A stretch of DNA of 64,000 nucleotides from Riptortus pedestris (GCA_019009955.1 JADPXZ010000008.1:124001-188000); one strand, 5' to 3'; positions 1-10,550 are shown, numbered from the stretch's first letter. The notes: generated by a model not told the origin, from the letters alone. Translations and numbers: made by a program.

Positions 1-59
1 ATATGTTATTTTTATTTGAGCGATTCTAGATATTATATTAATTTCTTTCTGGATTTCAG

Positions 60-84
60 TGTACAAAGAGACAATGGAGCTCTT
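60..84 (+). other. Candidate 25-bp microexon (splice-site pair only)
   Basis: A pyrimidine-rich stretch ends in the acceptor-like TTTCTGGATTTCAG at 46-59. It is followed by 25 bases and then the strong donor-like GTAAGT at 85-90. One reading phase is open (VQRDNGAL). There is no flanking coding context or homology, and such pairs arise by chance in AT-rich DNA, so this is only a candidate. Confidence 0.15.
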
Positions 85-90
85 GTAAGT

Positions 91-573
91 GAAGATGTCT
101 GCTCCAATTCATCCCTTCCAGTTGGCCAGGTCGATATACAATAGAGCCATTCGAGTGACTTATTGCATCCTTCCCCGCCACAATTCACCCCAGATAAGGG
201 AACCAGTTGCCTTCCCATTCTACTTTAGTCTTGCAGAAAAAAGAGAGGGTGGGGAGATCCTGCCCCAATAAAAATCTCTATCAAAATAATTGTTGCCGTT
301 AATAGAAAGATTGGTGATTTATTGGAACAAAAAAGTCCAATCATGATTGGCCAAATTCCGTGGATAACAAAATAACACAAGGTTTTGTAATTATGAAATA
401 CAACTAATCCTATAACGATAAATATTCTTTTAATTTATTAAAAATGAAAATCATGTTTCGTTACTTTCATAGCTACCATTGACATACGTAATGAAAATCT
501 ATAACCAAAAGAGTAAGAGTTCACTTAATTAATAATAAATGAGAAAGTAATATTAAATACTCGTAAACGACTG
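91..573. other. Unassigned sequence
   Basis: No repeat end, coding similarity or RNA gene recognised. 100-250 is more GC-rich than its surroundings. The short open frames on both strands have no recognisable domain. Confidence 0.3.
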
Positions 574-707
574 TTTTTAGTAGATTTCCCTTAAGAGAAA
601 TCAGCTATTGAGGTCGTACTCATGACGCGATTTTCGAAAAATTTCTTCAATTGTCCATCGGTCCTACCTAGTAGATGACGAAAATGAGGTCCGTTCAAAA
701 TTGTATG

Positions 708-784
<77 letters not shown>

Positions 785-1160
785 CTGTTAACGCTCTAAA
801 CCACATTATTCGAAGCTTAAATATCATAAATTGTTTTCATGATACTTTTATTTTACGAGATAAATGCAAATATGTTTTCGTGACCCCCCCCCATTCTTAA
901 GTTCTTGGACTACTAAAATTTGTTTGATTGAGATAAAAATTATTCTGATCCATTATAAATTACAGTACTAGATATAGTAAATAGTTTTCAATAAAATTAA
1001 TATGTTATATTCTGATATATTTCTGTAATTGTTTTTCTTTCCTGTGAGAAGTTGGCACACCTGTTTGTTTACGTTTCAGGTGCTTCCCGTCTGGAGGTTT
1101 CTTATTATCGTTTATATTTATTCACTTGATGTTAACAGTGCTATTGTGTTACCCAACCCC
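574..1160 (+). mobile_element. HINE copy, 3'-truncated
   Basis: It begins with a slightly mutated 5' end (TTTTTAGTAGATTTCCC) and the palindrome, then the conserved CTCATGACGCGATTTTCG block and a (TA)n tract at 711-782. A poly-C tract and 3'-body sequence (ATTATCGTTTATATTTATTC) follow. The part between the microsatellite and the late body is shortened, and the 3' hairpin is missing where the copy meets the Penelope-like region. Confidence 0.75.
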
Positions 1161-1260
1161 CACCGATCAAATTCATCATAGAATAAGAGAATGAAGGAAA
1201 ATTACCTTTTCTTGATATTTTAATAATCAAAGAGAGGAATAATAAATTCAATCACACAGT

Positions 1261-1925
1261 GTATGAAAACCAACAGCTACAGGTAGGTATCTGATGTTTC
1301 ATCCTACAACTGCCCTGCCGAAAAACATGGTATCATCTATACGTTAGGAAACAGAGCTTTTTAATTGTGCAGTAATGAAACAAGTTTAAAGAATGAAATA
1401 ATACGACTAAAAGAAGAACTCCAATACTAGGACTACAAAAAAAGGGAAGTGACATGAGTATTAAGAAATATTATGAAGAAACTAGATATCGCCAAAATTT
1501 AAAAAGACAATGAAAATACTCAAGTTAAGCCATTGAACGACATAACGCTTCCCTATATTGCGGAGATTTCCGAAAGATTGGCAAGAAAACTTTGGAAATA
1601 ATATTTACCAACAGTATTCAAACCACACAAAATATTCATCGAATATTTAATGTCCGAAAGACTCCGAATTTTTTCAGGATAGTGGAGTTTACATGTTACT
1701 ATGTGATTGCGGTAAAGTTTATGTAGGACAGAAAGGAAAGAAGGCCGTCATAAAAGTTAACCAACACTTGGCTGATGTGTAACACCAGAGAATAAAAACA
1801 TCCGCCATAGCGAGACACACAAGTATTTGTTCTCACCAAATTAAGTTCGACGAAACAAAACTTCTACATAGAGAAGATTAGTACCAGATGCTCTTGAGAA
1901 AAACAAGAGAACAAATACAATAAAC
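1261..1925 (+). pseudogene. Penelope-like element relic (RT C-terminus plus GIY-YIG endonuclease)
   Basis: Decayed end of a Penelope-like retroelement polyprotein, which encodes a reverse transcriptase followed by a GIY-YIG nuclease. Reading from 1267 gives KPTATGRYLMFHP, as in the RT C-terminal region of this family. A frameshifted stretch from 1548 gives LPYIAEISERLARKLW, matching the family's LPY linker. Back in the first frame, 1684-1731 gives GVYMLLCDCGKVYVGQ, the GIY-YIG core: GVY and YVG stand for GIY and YIG, and the paired cysteines before them are typical. 1801 onward gives SAIARHTSICSHQIKFDETK, the usual downstream block. Several stops and at least two frame changes show it is inactive. 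The upstream RT is missing; the flank to the left is HINE. Confidence 0.75.
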
Positions 1926-1978
1926 GGCGTGGAAGGTGTCATGCTCTCCAAGTGGAACGTAGAGTAGCTAACCAAATT

Positions 1979-2090
1979 AAAAAGTCCGTCTCGAAGGGGC
2001 TGCGTTAACTAAGGAAATTTCCCACGTGCATTTGCATTTATCTCAGAGCGTAAAATTTCAATTAGAACAATATTCGGTATTCAATATTTA
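1979..2090 (-). mobile_element. HINE 3'-end fragment
   Basis: Reverse-strand 3' terminus (AAAGTCCGTCTCG then GGGGCTGCGTTAACTAAG) with the adjacent body. Only about 110 bp remain before a plus-strand HINE begins. Confidence 0.65.
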
Positions 2091-2091
2091 T

Positions 2092-2938
2092 ATTGCCGTC
2101 GTACTCATGAAGTGATTTTTGAACATTTCTTCAAATGTCCATCAATCCTACCCAGGAGATGAAGAAAATGAGGTCCGTTCAAAATGTTATATATATATTT
2201 GTCTGCTACCGCTCTAGCGGAGGCAATTATTGTTTGATCGATACCAAATTCGATATTTAGTCGTTTTATGTAAAAAGAAAGATCAAGTTCGTTAACGGCT
2301 GAAATCGGACGGGAGGGGGTTTTGAGGGGAGAATTTTGAAAATTCGAAATATCTTCATGTATTATAAATATTGTTATATACATTTATTCTTTATCTTGAA
2401 TATTAACCGAGAAATTTGCATATTTCCGTTATCATAATAATGTTACATAAACAATACTCAGTTATATAATAAACCACATTATTCGAAGCTCAAATGCCAA
2501 ATATTGTTTTTATTGAAATTTTACATTTTGAGATATACGCAAGTACTTTCTGTTGACCCCCACCGCTCTTCTTTTGTTCTTGGATTACTAAAATTTGAGA
2601 GATTACGATAAAAATGATTCCGATTCATTACAAATTACAGCACTAGCTTTGGTAAATAGTTTTCATTAAAAGTAATATGTTATAGTCAGATATATTTTCT
2701 TTCCGGTCTATCTATCTATTCAGCGCTACGAGGTTGGCAGGCCTGTTTGTTTACACTTCAGCCGCTTCCCGTTGTAGAGATTATTAACTTATGAAATTGA
2801 CTGAAGGATTTCTCATTATCGTTTGCGTTTATTCACTTAACATTCGAGGTAGTGTTACCAGTATGTAGATTTATCAATTGTAAACCTTCGCGTGAGAAAT
2901 CTACTCAGTTTACGCAGCCCCTGCGTGACGGACTTTTC
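2092..2938 (+). mobile_element. HINE copy, 5'-truncated
   Basis: It starts inside the conserved block (CGTCGTACTCATGAAG), so the palindromic end is lost. The body is otherwise full, including AGCGGAGGCAATTATTG, a poly-G run and the 3' hairpin ACGCAGCCCCTGCGT at 2912-2926, ending GACGGACTTTT. The microsatellite is reduced to a few TA units at 2189-2198. Confidence 0.8.
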
Positions 2939-3016
2939 TGGCGTCATACTGGTTTTCTGAGACAAATTCAACACCCGATTTCTCTTTGAACTCGGCTCGG
3001 GAAAGAAGTAATCAAT

Positions 3017-3390
3017 ATCTGGCGAATTATATATTTGATCTTAAGATTTATTTCAGACATGAAAGGCGTGAATGTATGCGAATGTGTGAGTGGGGGCGAG
3101 ATTGTCGGAGGGGAGCCGGGGCTCTTACAATCCATCAGAGACGTCAAATTACACAGTCACCTTATTGCCTCTCCGAGCTCATCCCTCAAAACACCTCCAC
3201 CCCATCAGAGAAAATAAGAACATCCCTGTTCAGATATCTCATCCACCCCTCGACATATCTCCCTCCTCTATCCTCACATACCTCAAAATGAGAGACAGTC
3301 ATCATCCCCAGACGGCAGAGTCAATGGTCCATCTATTTCCTTTCGACTGCTAATAAATGTGTTCTTAATAAACTCATTTGAAAAAAAAAA
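3017..3390 (+). mobile_element. Poly(A)-tailed retro-insertion flanked by 8-bp direct repeats
   Basis: A 374-bp segment bounded by TAATCAAT at 3009-3016 and again at 3391-3398. It ends in ten A's after two AATAAA/AATAAA-like signals (about 3352 and 3367). A 3' A-tail plus target-site duplication is the signature of LINE-mediated insertion of a transcript. The interior (3080-3340) is relatively GC-rich with CT-rich runs. Short frames are open, but no protein was recognised. It could be a processed transcript or an unrecognised SINE. Confidence 0.55.
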
Positions 3391-3424
3391 TAATCAATGC
3401 ACCACATTACTTAAAATTATATAT

Positions 3425-3501
3425 TTTTTTATTAACGTCCGCTTTATACTGCTATGACTAATTGGAACGGGTTATCCACCCTTTTCTAGTGGGACTAAAG
3501 A
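3425..3501 (-). mobile_element. SINE 3' part, cut by a HINE
   Basis: Reverse-strand tail of the tRNA-derived SINE seen in full at 4391-4615: TTAACGTCCGCTTTATACTG, then GGGTTATCCACCCTTTTCTA. It stops at GGGACTAAAGATT, where the next HINE begins. Confidence 0.65.
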
Positions 3502-4307
3502 TTTTAGCAGATTTCCCTTAAGGGAAATCAGCTATTGAGGTCGTACTCATGACGCGATTTTCGAAAATTTTCTTCAAATGTCCATCGATCCTACCCAGGA
3601 GATGACGAAAATGAGGTCCGTTCAAAATTATATATATATTTGTCTGTTAACGCTCTAGCGGTCGCAATTTTTGTTTGATCGTTACGAAACTCGATATTTA
3701 ACCGTTTTATGTAAAAAGACAGATCAAGTTCGTTAATGGCTGAAATCGGACTAGAGGTAGGGGGGGTGTTTAGAGGGGGGATTTTCGAAAATTCAAAATA
3801 TCTCTGTTATTATGCAACGGATCGAAAAATTGTATAGAATCAATCTTATTGAAAATTAAATTTACTATAAATATTGTTATATAAATTTATTCTCTATCTT
3901 GAATATTAACCGAGATATTTGCATTTTTATGAAGTCTGTGGTCGGGTATAGTTCGGATTACGTCGGCCATCTTCGTCATTTCTCGGCTCAGGCGGAAGTT
4001 TCTTCCTTTCTAACCTTACCTTACCTGCCTTCGTTACTTTGCGAGATTTATACAAATATGTTCTGTTCATCCGCCCCCCCCTTCTTTAGTTCTTGGACTA
4101 CTAAAATTTGAGTTATTAAAATATAAATTATTCATACAATTCAGAAGCTGTTTCAGTTGGGAATTTATTTTAATTAACTGAAAGATTTCTCACTACCGTT
4201 TGTATTTAATCAGGGTGGTGTTGTGTTACCAGTATGCAGATTTCTCTATTGTAAAACTTCACATGGGAAATCTGCTTAGTTTACGCAGCCCCTGCGAGAC
4301 GGACTTT
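3502..4307 (+). mobile_element. HINE copy, both ends present
   Basis: Near-consensus 5' end with the perfect 20-bp palindrome, a very short TA tract at 3630-3640, the full body, a poly-C tract at 4074-4081, and a 3' hairpin with one change (ACGCAGCCCCTGCGA) ending GACGGACTTT. It is inserted in the SINE fragment at 3425-3501. Confidence 0.85.
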
Positions 4308-4317
4308 ATTATTTAAT

Positions 4318-4964
4318 GTCTTTAACTTACTAACCCTACCAGACTTACATTTACAAATACAACTGACAATATTAAATGAATGGCAGGAATTTGTTTATTA
4401 TTATTTACGTCCACTTTATGCTACTAGGCTAATCGGGACGGGTTATCTACAGGTTACCACCCTTTTCTGGCCAGGGTGAGCTCAAGGAGATTATTTAGTG
4501 AGTCCGTCACTAAATAAACTTCTACTGCCCAGGGCGGGAATCGAACCCGCCACTCTAGGTCTACCACGCGAGATTAGGACCAACGCCCTAACTCGCACGG
4601 CCAACCTGAGCCCCCGAATGGCAAGAATGTTGGCATAGAACAACCGAAAATCATCTGCGGGAAATAAAGCCAGTTATAAGTGAGTGGCGATCCAGTAGAC
4701 GTGACAATAGACAAGACGAAGTTGTACTAACGAGACTTAGGATAGGACAGTCACATTTTACGCTCTCATACCTCAAGAACAGAAAGACCTCTCTGCAGAA
4801 CACGTCATGAGGCATTAACCATTAAACACATAGTGACTAACTGCAGGAACATTCAATACTTAGAGACTCCACATAGCATGTCCGAACTTACTACAGACAG
4901 GGTCACACATATCGATAATACACTAAATCACCTTAAAAAATTGAATATGTTTTACAAAATTTAA
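4318..4964 (+). pseudogene. I-like non-LTR retrotransposon relic, RNase H / C-terminal region, split by a SINE
   Basis: Degenerate C-terminus of a non-LTR retrotransposon ORF2 carrying an RNase H domain. Before the SINE the frame reads LPDLHLQIQLTILNEW. It resumes after the SINE as NEWQECWHRTTENHLREIKP, then EVVLTRLRIGQSHFTLSYL, the conserved block after RNase H in I-group elements. One frameshift near 4795 leads to EALTIKHIVTNCRN, the terminal zinc-binding motif, and a stop at 4962. The 3' UTR probably runs to (AAAT)n near 5306. The two coding parts join cleanly if the SINE and one 13-bp repeat are removed, so the SINE is younger. Confidence 0.7.
4391..4615 (-). mobile_element. tRNA-derived SINE, full length, with 13-bp target duplications
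   Basis: Read on the minus strand it starts GGGGGCTCAGGTTGGCCGTG, with an A-box-like region (GTGCGAGTTAGGGCG) and a B box (GGTTCGATTCC at about 4530-4542), so the head is tRNA-like. A non-tRNA body ending in repeated AAT units follows. It is flanked by GAATGGCAGGAAT (4378-4390) and GAATGGCAAGAAT (4616-4628), one mismatch. This copy serves as the reference for the other SINE pieces. Confidence 0.85.
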
Positions 4965-5057
4965 CTTCTCTTCTGTTTGATTTTGACTTAGTGAGAAATT
5001 TAACATAATTTTAGATAGCATAAATATAGGAATAAAATAGTAAATACAATATATAGG

Positions 5058-5106
<49 letters not shown>

Positions 5107-5306
5107 ATTTTAAATTGTTACATTTAATACTAGTTTAATGTTTATTTGTTGTTTTTATTACTTGTATTTAATGTTTATTTATCGTGTTTTTTTATTGTTG
5201 TTACAGTTTTTTTTTTATTTTCTATTATATTGTTTTTATTACATTGCTAAATTTTGAGCCAAATCGCCTAGTTGCGGGTGCTGCTGTATAAAATAAATAA
5301 ATAAAA
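4965..5306 (+). mobile_element. Probable 3' UTR of the I-like element, with TA microsatellite
   Basis: Follows the stop at 4962-4964 and ends TTGCGGGTGCTGCTGTATAA followed by AAATAAATAAATAAA, a tail typical of non-LTR elements. Contains (TA)n at 5059-5102 and T-rich sequence. Confidence 0.5.
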
Positions 5307-5309
5307 TTC

Positions 5310-5386
5310 AACGAGGGCATCACTAAATAAATAACCATTGCCCAGCCGGGAATCGAACTCGCCAGTCTAAGTTTACCATATCACCA
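5310..5386 (-). mobile_element. SINE 5' fragment
   Basis: Reverse-strand B-box region (TTCGATTCCCGGCTGGGCAA) and the downstream ACTAAATAAA-type stretch of the SINE. The rest is absent. Confidence 0.55.
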
Positions 5387-5389
5387 ATA

Positions 5390-5534
5390 ATTACTTTGGT
5401 GACACCATCAATTAAGATTTTATTAACCGCCCATTTCTACTCATCAGATTTTTTTTCTGAAAACAGGGTATCATTCCAACAAGTGAGAAATTTGGTTAGA
5501 TTACACAGTCCCTGTGTGGCGGACTTTTTTTATT
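5390..5534 (+). mobile_element. HINE 3' fragment with a base-pair-preserving hairpin change
   Basis: Terminal body and 3' end. The hairpin is ACACAGTCCCTGTGT instead of ACGCAGCCCCTGCGT: both stem CpGs have become TpG/CpA, so the stem still pairs. Ends GGCGGACTTTTTT. Confidence 0.65.
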
Positions 5535-6089
5535 TTCGCCTCCTGTACTCCTACCCTCCTCCTGACTTGATTTCGATAATAGGGGTGTGCATAACTTGGC
5601 GTTACGTCAATTCTAAATATGAAATTTCAAGATTCAAAGCGATATTGAGTTAAGCGAAATACTAGCCGAAAACTGGTCAAATGTTGGTTCAGAGAGTGTT
5701 AAAACGGATAATTCCGCTATAATCTGAAGACATAATATTTTCGGGATCACAATAATTCCTTTAATTCGTACAAAAAAGTAAAAACATAGATATTTTGATT
5801 TTTCATTAGTCAAGTTTGAGAAAAAATATCAAATATTTTACAAAAACTGTGAAAAATATCCTGAAGGAGAAATAGCTATTTAAAATAAAAATATTCAAGC
5901 TGTTTTATTATCGAACTACTCGTAAAAGGATCTAAGCGCTATCATAATTTAAAACGGAATACTTACGTAAAAGGCAGTGCTTAATTCGATCAAGAAATGG
6001 ATTTAGACACCGATCTGATTAAATTCGAACTTATTAAGCATTTATTGTGATAAAAGGAATTATTCTGTACTGATAGTTATAGCCGAGAA
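5535..6089. other. Unassigned sequence
   Basis: AT-rich sequence between the HINE end and the satellite. No repeat terminus or coding similarity recognised. Confidence 0.3.
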
Positions 6090-6659
6090 AACATTATTAG
6101 AATTTATTAGATGAGGCATTAAATGATAGTAATAATTGCATGAAGAGTACAATTGCTTAAACCAGGATGGTATGAAGGGAATAATAATGCGATGAGAATA
6201 AATGATGAGAAAGAATTGCATGAAAGAAATAATTGCATAATTATAATTGATTGAACCAGAATTGCATGGACGGAATAATTGCATGATTATCATTGATTAG
6301 ACCAGAATTGTATTAAGAGAGTAATTGCATGAAGAGGATAATTAGTACGAATGGAAAAGTAGGTAATATAATCAGTATGAAGAAATTCTAGGTTACAATT
6401 GATTAGGACATTGTACAAGGCAAAAATTGTACGAAGAATATAATTAATAAGAACTCAATGGCATGAAGAGAATAATTGAATAATAATAATTGATTACATA
6501 GGATATTGCATGAAGGAAATAATTGCATCAAGAGGAAACATGATTAAACCAAAATTTATAAAGGAAATAATTGCATTACCACAATTAATGAGGCCGGACA
6601 TTGTGTAAAGGAATAATTGTATGAATGGTGTAATTGATTAGGCCAGACTTCATATGAAG

Positions 6660-7259
6660 AATAGTTATTTATTATACAAGTGACGAAAGTAGATCATTTT
6701 ACAACTCGAGTGAAACGTTTACCCACACGAGCGAAGCGAGTGTGGTAATTTCACGAGAGTTGTAAATTCTACTTTCATCACGATTGTAATATTAAATTGT
6801 TTCAGTAATCGTGTAATACATGATCAGATCTAACCGGAATATGAACAAAATTAGGATGTTGTGAAGATTATGGTATGTTGTTGGTAGGTTATAAGCATGG
6901 TTGTGAAAGGTTATAAACATAGTTATAAAACTAGTGATGATTGTGAAGTAGTGCAGTTATAAACAAGTGCAGGTTATAAACAAGGAAGGTAATTATTATT
7001 ATATTTAAATTTTAAAATATATTGATTATTTCCACCAATAATTCATTCACATTTCAATTTATTTTGTTAAAATAAATTCTTACAATGTTAAGAAACATTT
7101 AAAAGCATTTAATTTCCAACTTCAAATTACTTTTTTAATATATACTTATTACTAATTAAGAAGGCAATTCACTTTCTTCACTCTATTGCAAAATGTTTCA
7201 CTTTCTTCAATCATTTCAGTTTAGTAATGTTACCATTATTCAACGATTACAGAAAAAAA
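6660..7259 (+). repeat. ~600-bp interspersed element inserted in the satellite
   Basis: The same sequence recurs inverted at 39091-39722. It begins TAGTTATTTATTATACAAGT. An imperfect inverted repeat of about 50-bp arms (6681-6785) follows, centred on CGAGCGAAGCGAG, so it can form a long hairpin. Next come several GGTTATAAACA-type repeats. It ends CAACGATTACAGAAAAA. No coding capacity and no clear terminal inverted repeats. Satellite resumes on both sides. The superfamily is unknown. Confidence 0.75.
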
Positions 7260-8419
7260 TAATTTTATAATTATAATTGACTAGACCAGAATTGGATGAT
7301 TGTAATTGATAGGGGCAAACATTGTGTAAGGGAATAATTTCACGATTATACTTGATTAGACCAAACATGGCGTGAAGGAATTGTTGTATGAGAGGTGTAA
7401 TGGACTAGCTCTGACATTAAGAAGGCAGTAATTGCATGATTATAATTGTGTAAGGTAATGATTGTATGAAGGGTGTAATTGATTTGACAAGAAATTGTAT
7501 GTAGGAAATAATTGCATGAAGAATATAATTGAATGATAATAATTGATTACATCGGATATTGTATGAAGGAAATAATTGCATCAAGAGTATACATGTTTAA
7601 AACAAAATTTATAAAAAAATGATTGCATTATCACAATTAATTAGGCCAGGCATTGTGCAAGGGAATAATTGAATGAATGGTATAATTGATTAGGCCAGAC
7701 TTAATATGACCAGGCAAATCAATCCTATGAAGGGAATAATTGGCATGATTATAATTGATTAAAACAAACATTGTATGAAGGGAATATCTGCATGATTATG
7801 AGTGATTAAACCGGAAAGGGAACAACTGAATAAAGGGTGTAATGGATTAAACCAGATATAAAAAGAATGGAATAATTATGTGATTATAATTGTCTAGGCC
7901 AGACGTTGTGAAAGGGGACAATAATAATAATAATTAAGGGTTCAATCGATTAGACCAGACATAATATGAATGGAATAATTATATGATTATAATTGACTAG
8001 GCCAGACATTGTGAAAGGGAATAATTGGATGATTATACATGATTAGATCGGATATTGTGAAAGGGAATAATTGAATAAAGGGTGTAATTGATTACATCAG
8101 ATATAGTATGAACGGAATAATTGCATGAATATTATTGACAATACCAGATATTGTATAAAGGCTGTAATTGATTAGACCTGACATTGCATGAAGGGAATAA
8201 TTGGATGATTATACATGATTAGATCGTATACTGTGTAAGGAAATGATTTAATTAAGGGTGTAATCGATTAGACCAGACATAATATGAAGGGAATAATTAC
8301 ATGATTATAATTGATTAGACCGGACATGGTAAAAGGGAAAAATTGAATAAAGGGTTTATTTGATTATACCAGACACAATACGAATGGAATAATTATATGA
8401 TTATGATTGACTAGATCAG

Positions 8420-9960
8420 ACGTTGTGAAATAGAATAATTGAAAAAAGGGTGTAATTGATTAGACCAGACATCATATGAATGGAATAATTATATGATTAT
8501 AATTGACTAGGCCTCACATTGTGAAAGGGAATAATTGGATGAGTATACATGATTTGAACGGATATTGTGAATGTAATAATTGAATAAAGGGTGTAATTGA
8601 TTAGACCAGACATCATATGAACGGAATAATTATATGATTATAATTGACTAGGCCTCACATTGTGAAAGGGAATAATTGGATGAGTATACATGATTTGAAC
8701 GGATATTGTGAATGGAATAATTGAATAAAGGGTGTAATTCATTAGACCAGACATAATATGAATGGAATAATTATATGATTATAATTGACTAGGCCTCACA
8801 TTGTGAAAGGGAATAATTGGATGAGTAAACATGATTTGAACGGATATTGTGAATGGAATAATTGAATAAAGGGTGTAATTGATTAGACCAGACATAATAT
8901 GAATGGAATAATTATATGATTATAATTGACTAGGCCTCACTTTGTGAAAGGGAATAATTGGATGAGTATACATGATTTGAACAGATATTGTTAATGGAAT
9001 AATTGAATAAAGGGTGTAATTCATTAGACCAGACATCATATGAACGGAATAATTATATGATTATAATTGACTAGGCTTCACATTGTGAAAGGGAATAATT
9101 GGATGAGTATACATGATTTGAACGGATATTGTGAATGGAATAATTGAATAAAGGGTGTAATTGATTAGACCAGACATAATATGAATGGAATAATTATATG
9201 ATTATAATTGACTAGGCCTCACATTGTGAAAGGGAATAATTGGATGAGTACACATGATTTGAACGGATATTGTGAATGGAATAATTGAATAAAGGGTGTA
9301 ATTGATTAGACCAGACATAATATGAATGGAATAATTATATGATTATAATTGACTAGGCCTCACATTGTGAAAGGGAATAATTGGATGAGTATACATGATT
9401 TGAACGGATATTGTGAATGGAATAATTGAATAAAGGGAGTAATTGATTAGACCAGACATAATATGAATGGAATAATTATATGATTATAATTGACTAGGCC
9501 TCACATTGTGAAAGGGAATAATTGGATGAGTACACATGATTTGAACGGATATTGTGAATGGAATAATTGAATAAAGGGTGTAATTGATTAGACCAGACAT
9601 AATATGAATGGAATAATTATATGATTATAATTGACTAGGCCTCACTTTGTGAAAGGGAATAATTGGATGAGTATACATGATTTGAAGAGATATTGTTAAT
9701 GGAATAATTGAATAAAGGGTGTAATTCATTAGACCAGACATCATATGAACGGAATAATTATATGATTATAATTGACTAGGCCTCACATTGTGAAAGGGAA
9801 TAATTGGATGAGTACACATGATTTGAACGGATATTGTTAATGGAATAATTGAATAAAGGGTGTAATTCATTAGACCAGACATAATATGAATGGAATAATT
9901 ATATGATTATAATTGACTAGACCAGACGTTGTGAAATGGAATAATTGAATAAAGAATGTA
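8420..9960. repeat. 141-bp higher-order satellite repeat (three ~47-bp subunits)
   Basis: The landmark GCCTCACATTGTG or its variant occurs at 8511, 8652, 8793, 8934, 9075, 9216, 9357, 9498, 9639 and 9780, exactly 141 bp apart, and the diverged next copy is at 9921. Each unit contains three variants of the basic repeat, of 46, 45 and 50 bp, each starting GGAATAATT. The units are nearly identical, unlike the flanking array, which implies recent homogenisation. Confidence 0.95.
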
Positions 9961-10550
9961 ATTGATTAGACCAGACATCATATGAATGGAATAATATGAT
10001 TATAATTGACTAGGCCAGATATTGTGAATGGGAATAATTACATGATTATAACTGATTAGACCAAACATTGTGAAAGGGAATAATTGAATAAAGGGTTGAA
10101 TTGATTATACCAGACATAATATGAAGGGAATAATGGGATGTAATGGATTAATTGCAAGATTATAATTGACAATGCCAGATATTGTATGGAGGGTGTAATT
10201 GATTAGACCTGACATTGCATGAAGGGATTAATTGGATGATTATACATGATTAAATCAGATATTCTGTAAGGGAATAATTTAATTATGGATGTAATCGATT
10301 AGACCAGACATATTATAAACAGAATAATTTACATGGTGATAATTCAATAGACCAGACATTGTATTATTGGTATAATTTATTAGACCAGACATTGTATTAT
10401 TGGTATAATTTATTAGACCAGACATTGTTTGAATGAAATAATTGCATTATTATAATTGATTAGACCGGCCTTATTGAAAGAGGGTAATTGTATGAAAGGT
10501 GAAAGCGATTAGATGAAACATTGTATGAAGGGAAGAATATTAATATGGAG

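Larger units (their letters stand above)
6090..10550. repeat. Satellite array, ~47-bp basic unit (GGAATAATTGCATGATTATA type)
   Basis: Tandem, diverged copies of a unit containing GGAATAATTG, TGATTATAATTGATTAGACC and AGACATTGTATGAAG. The outer parts are irregular, with units of about 40-55 bp. 6660-7259 is interrupted by an unrelated interspersed element. The core is organised as a 141-bp trimer (separate entry). No reading frame runs through it. Confidence 0.9.

Noticed and set aside
591..900. Open frames made of alternating isoleucine-tyrosine (also at 43187-43409, 44530-44770, 45575-45769, 59876-60061 and others)
   Set aside because: They are translations of (TA)n or (TG)n microsatellites inside HINE copies.
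2986..3353. Overlapping open frames of 60-101 codons
   Set aside because: They lie within a retro-inserted segment, in different frames, without a recognised protein.
4391..4615. Functional tRNA gene
   Set aside because: A and B boxes are present, but the head is followed by a non-tRNA body, an AAT tail and target duplications, so it is a SINE.
6090..10550. CRISPR array
   Set aside because: Repeats are contiguous with no unique spacers, lie in animal DNA and show satellite-type homogenisation.
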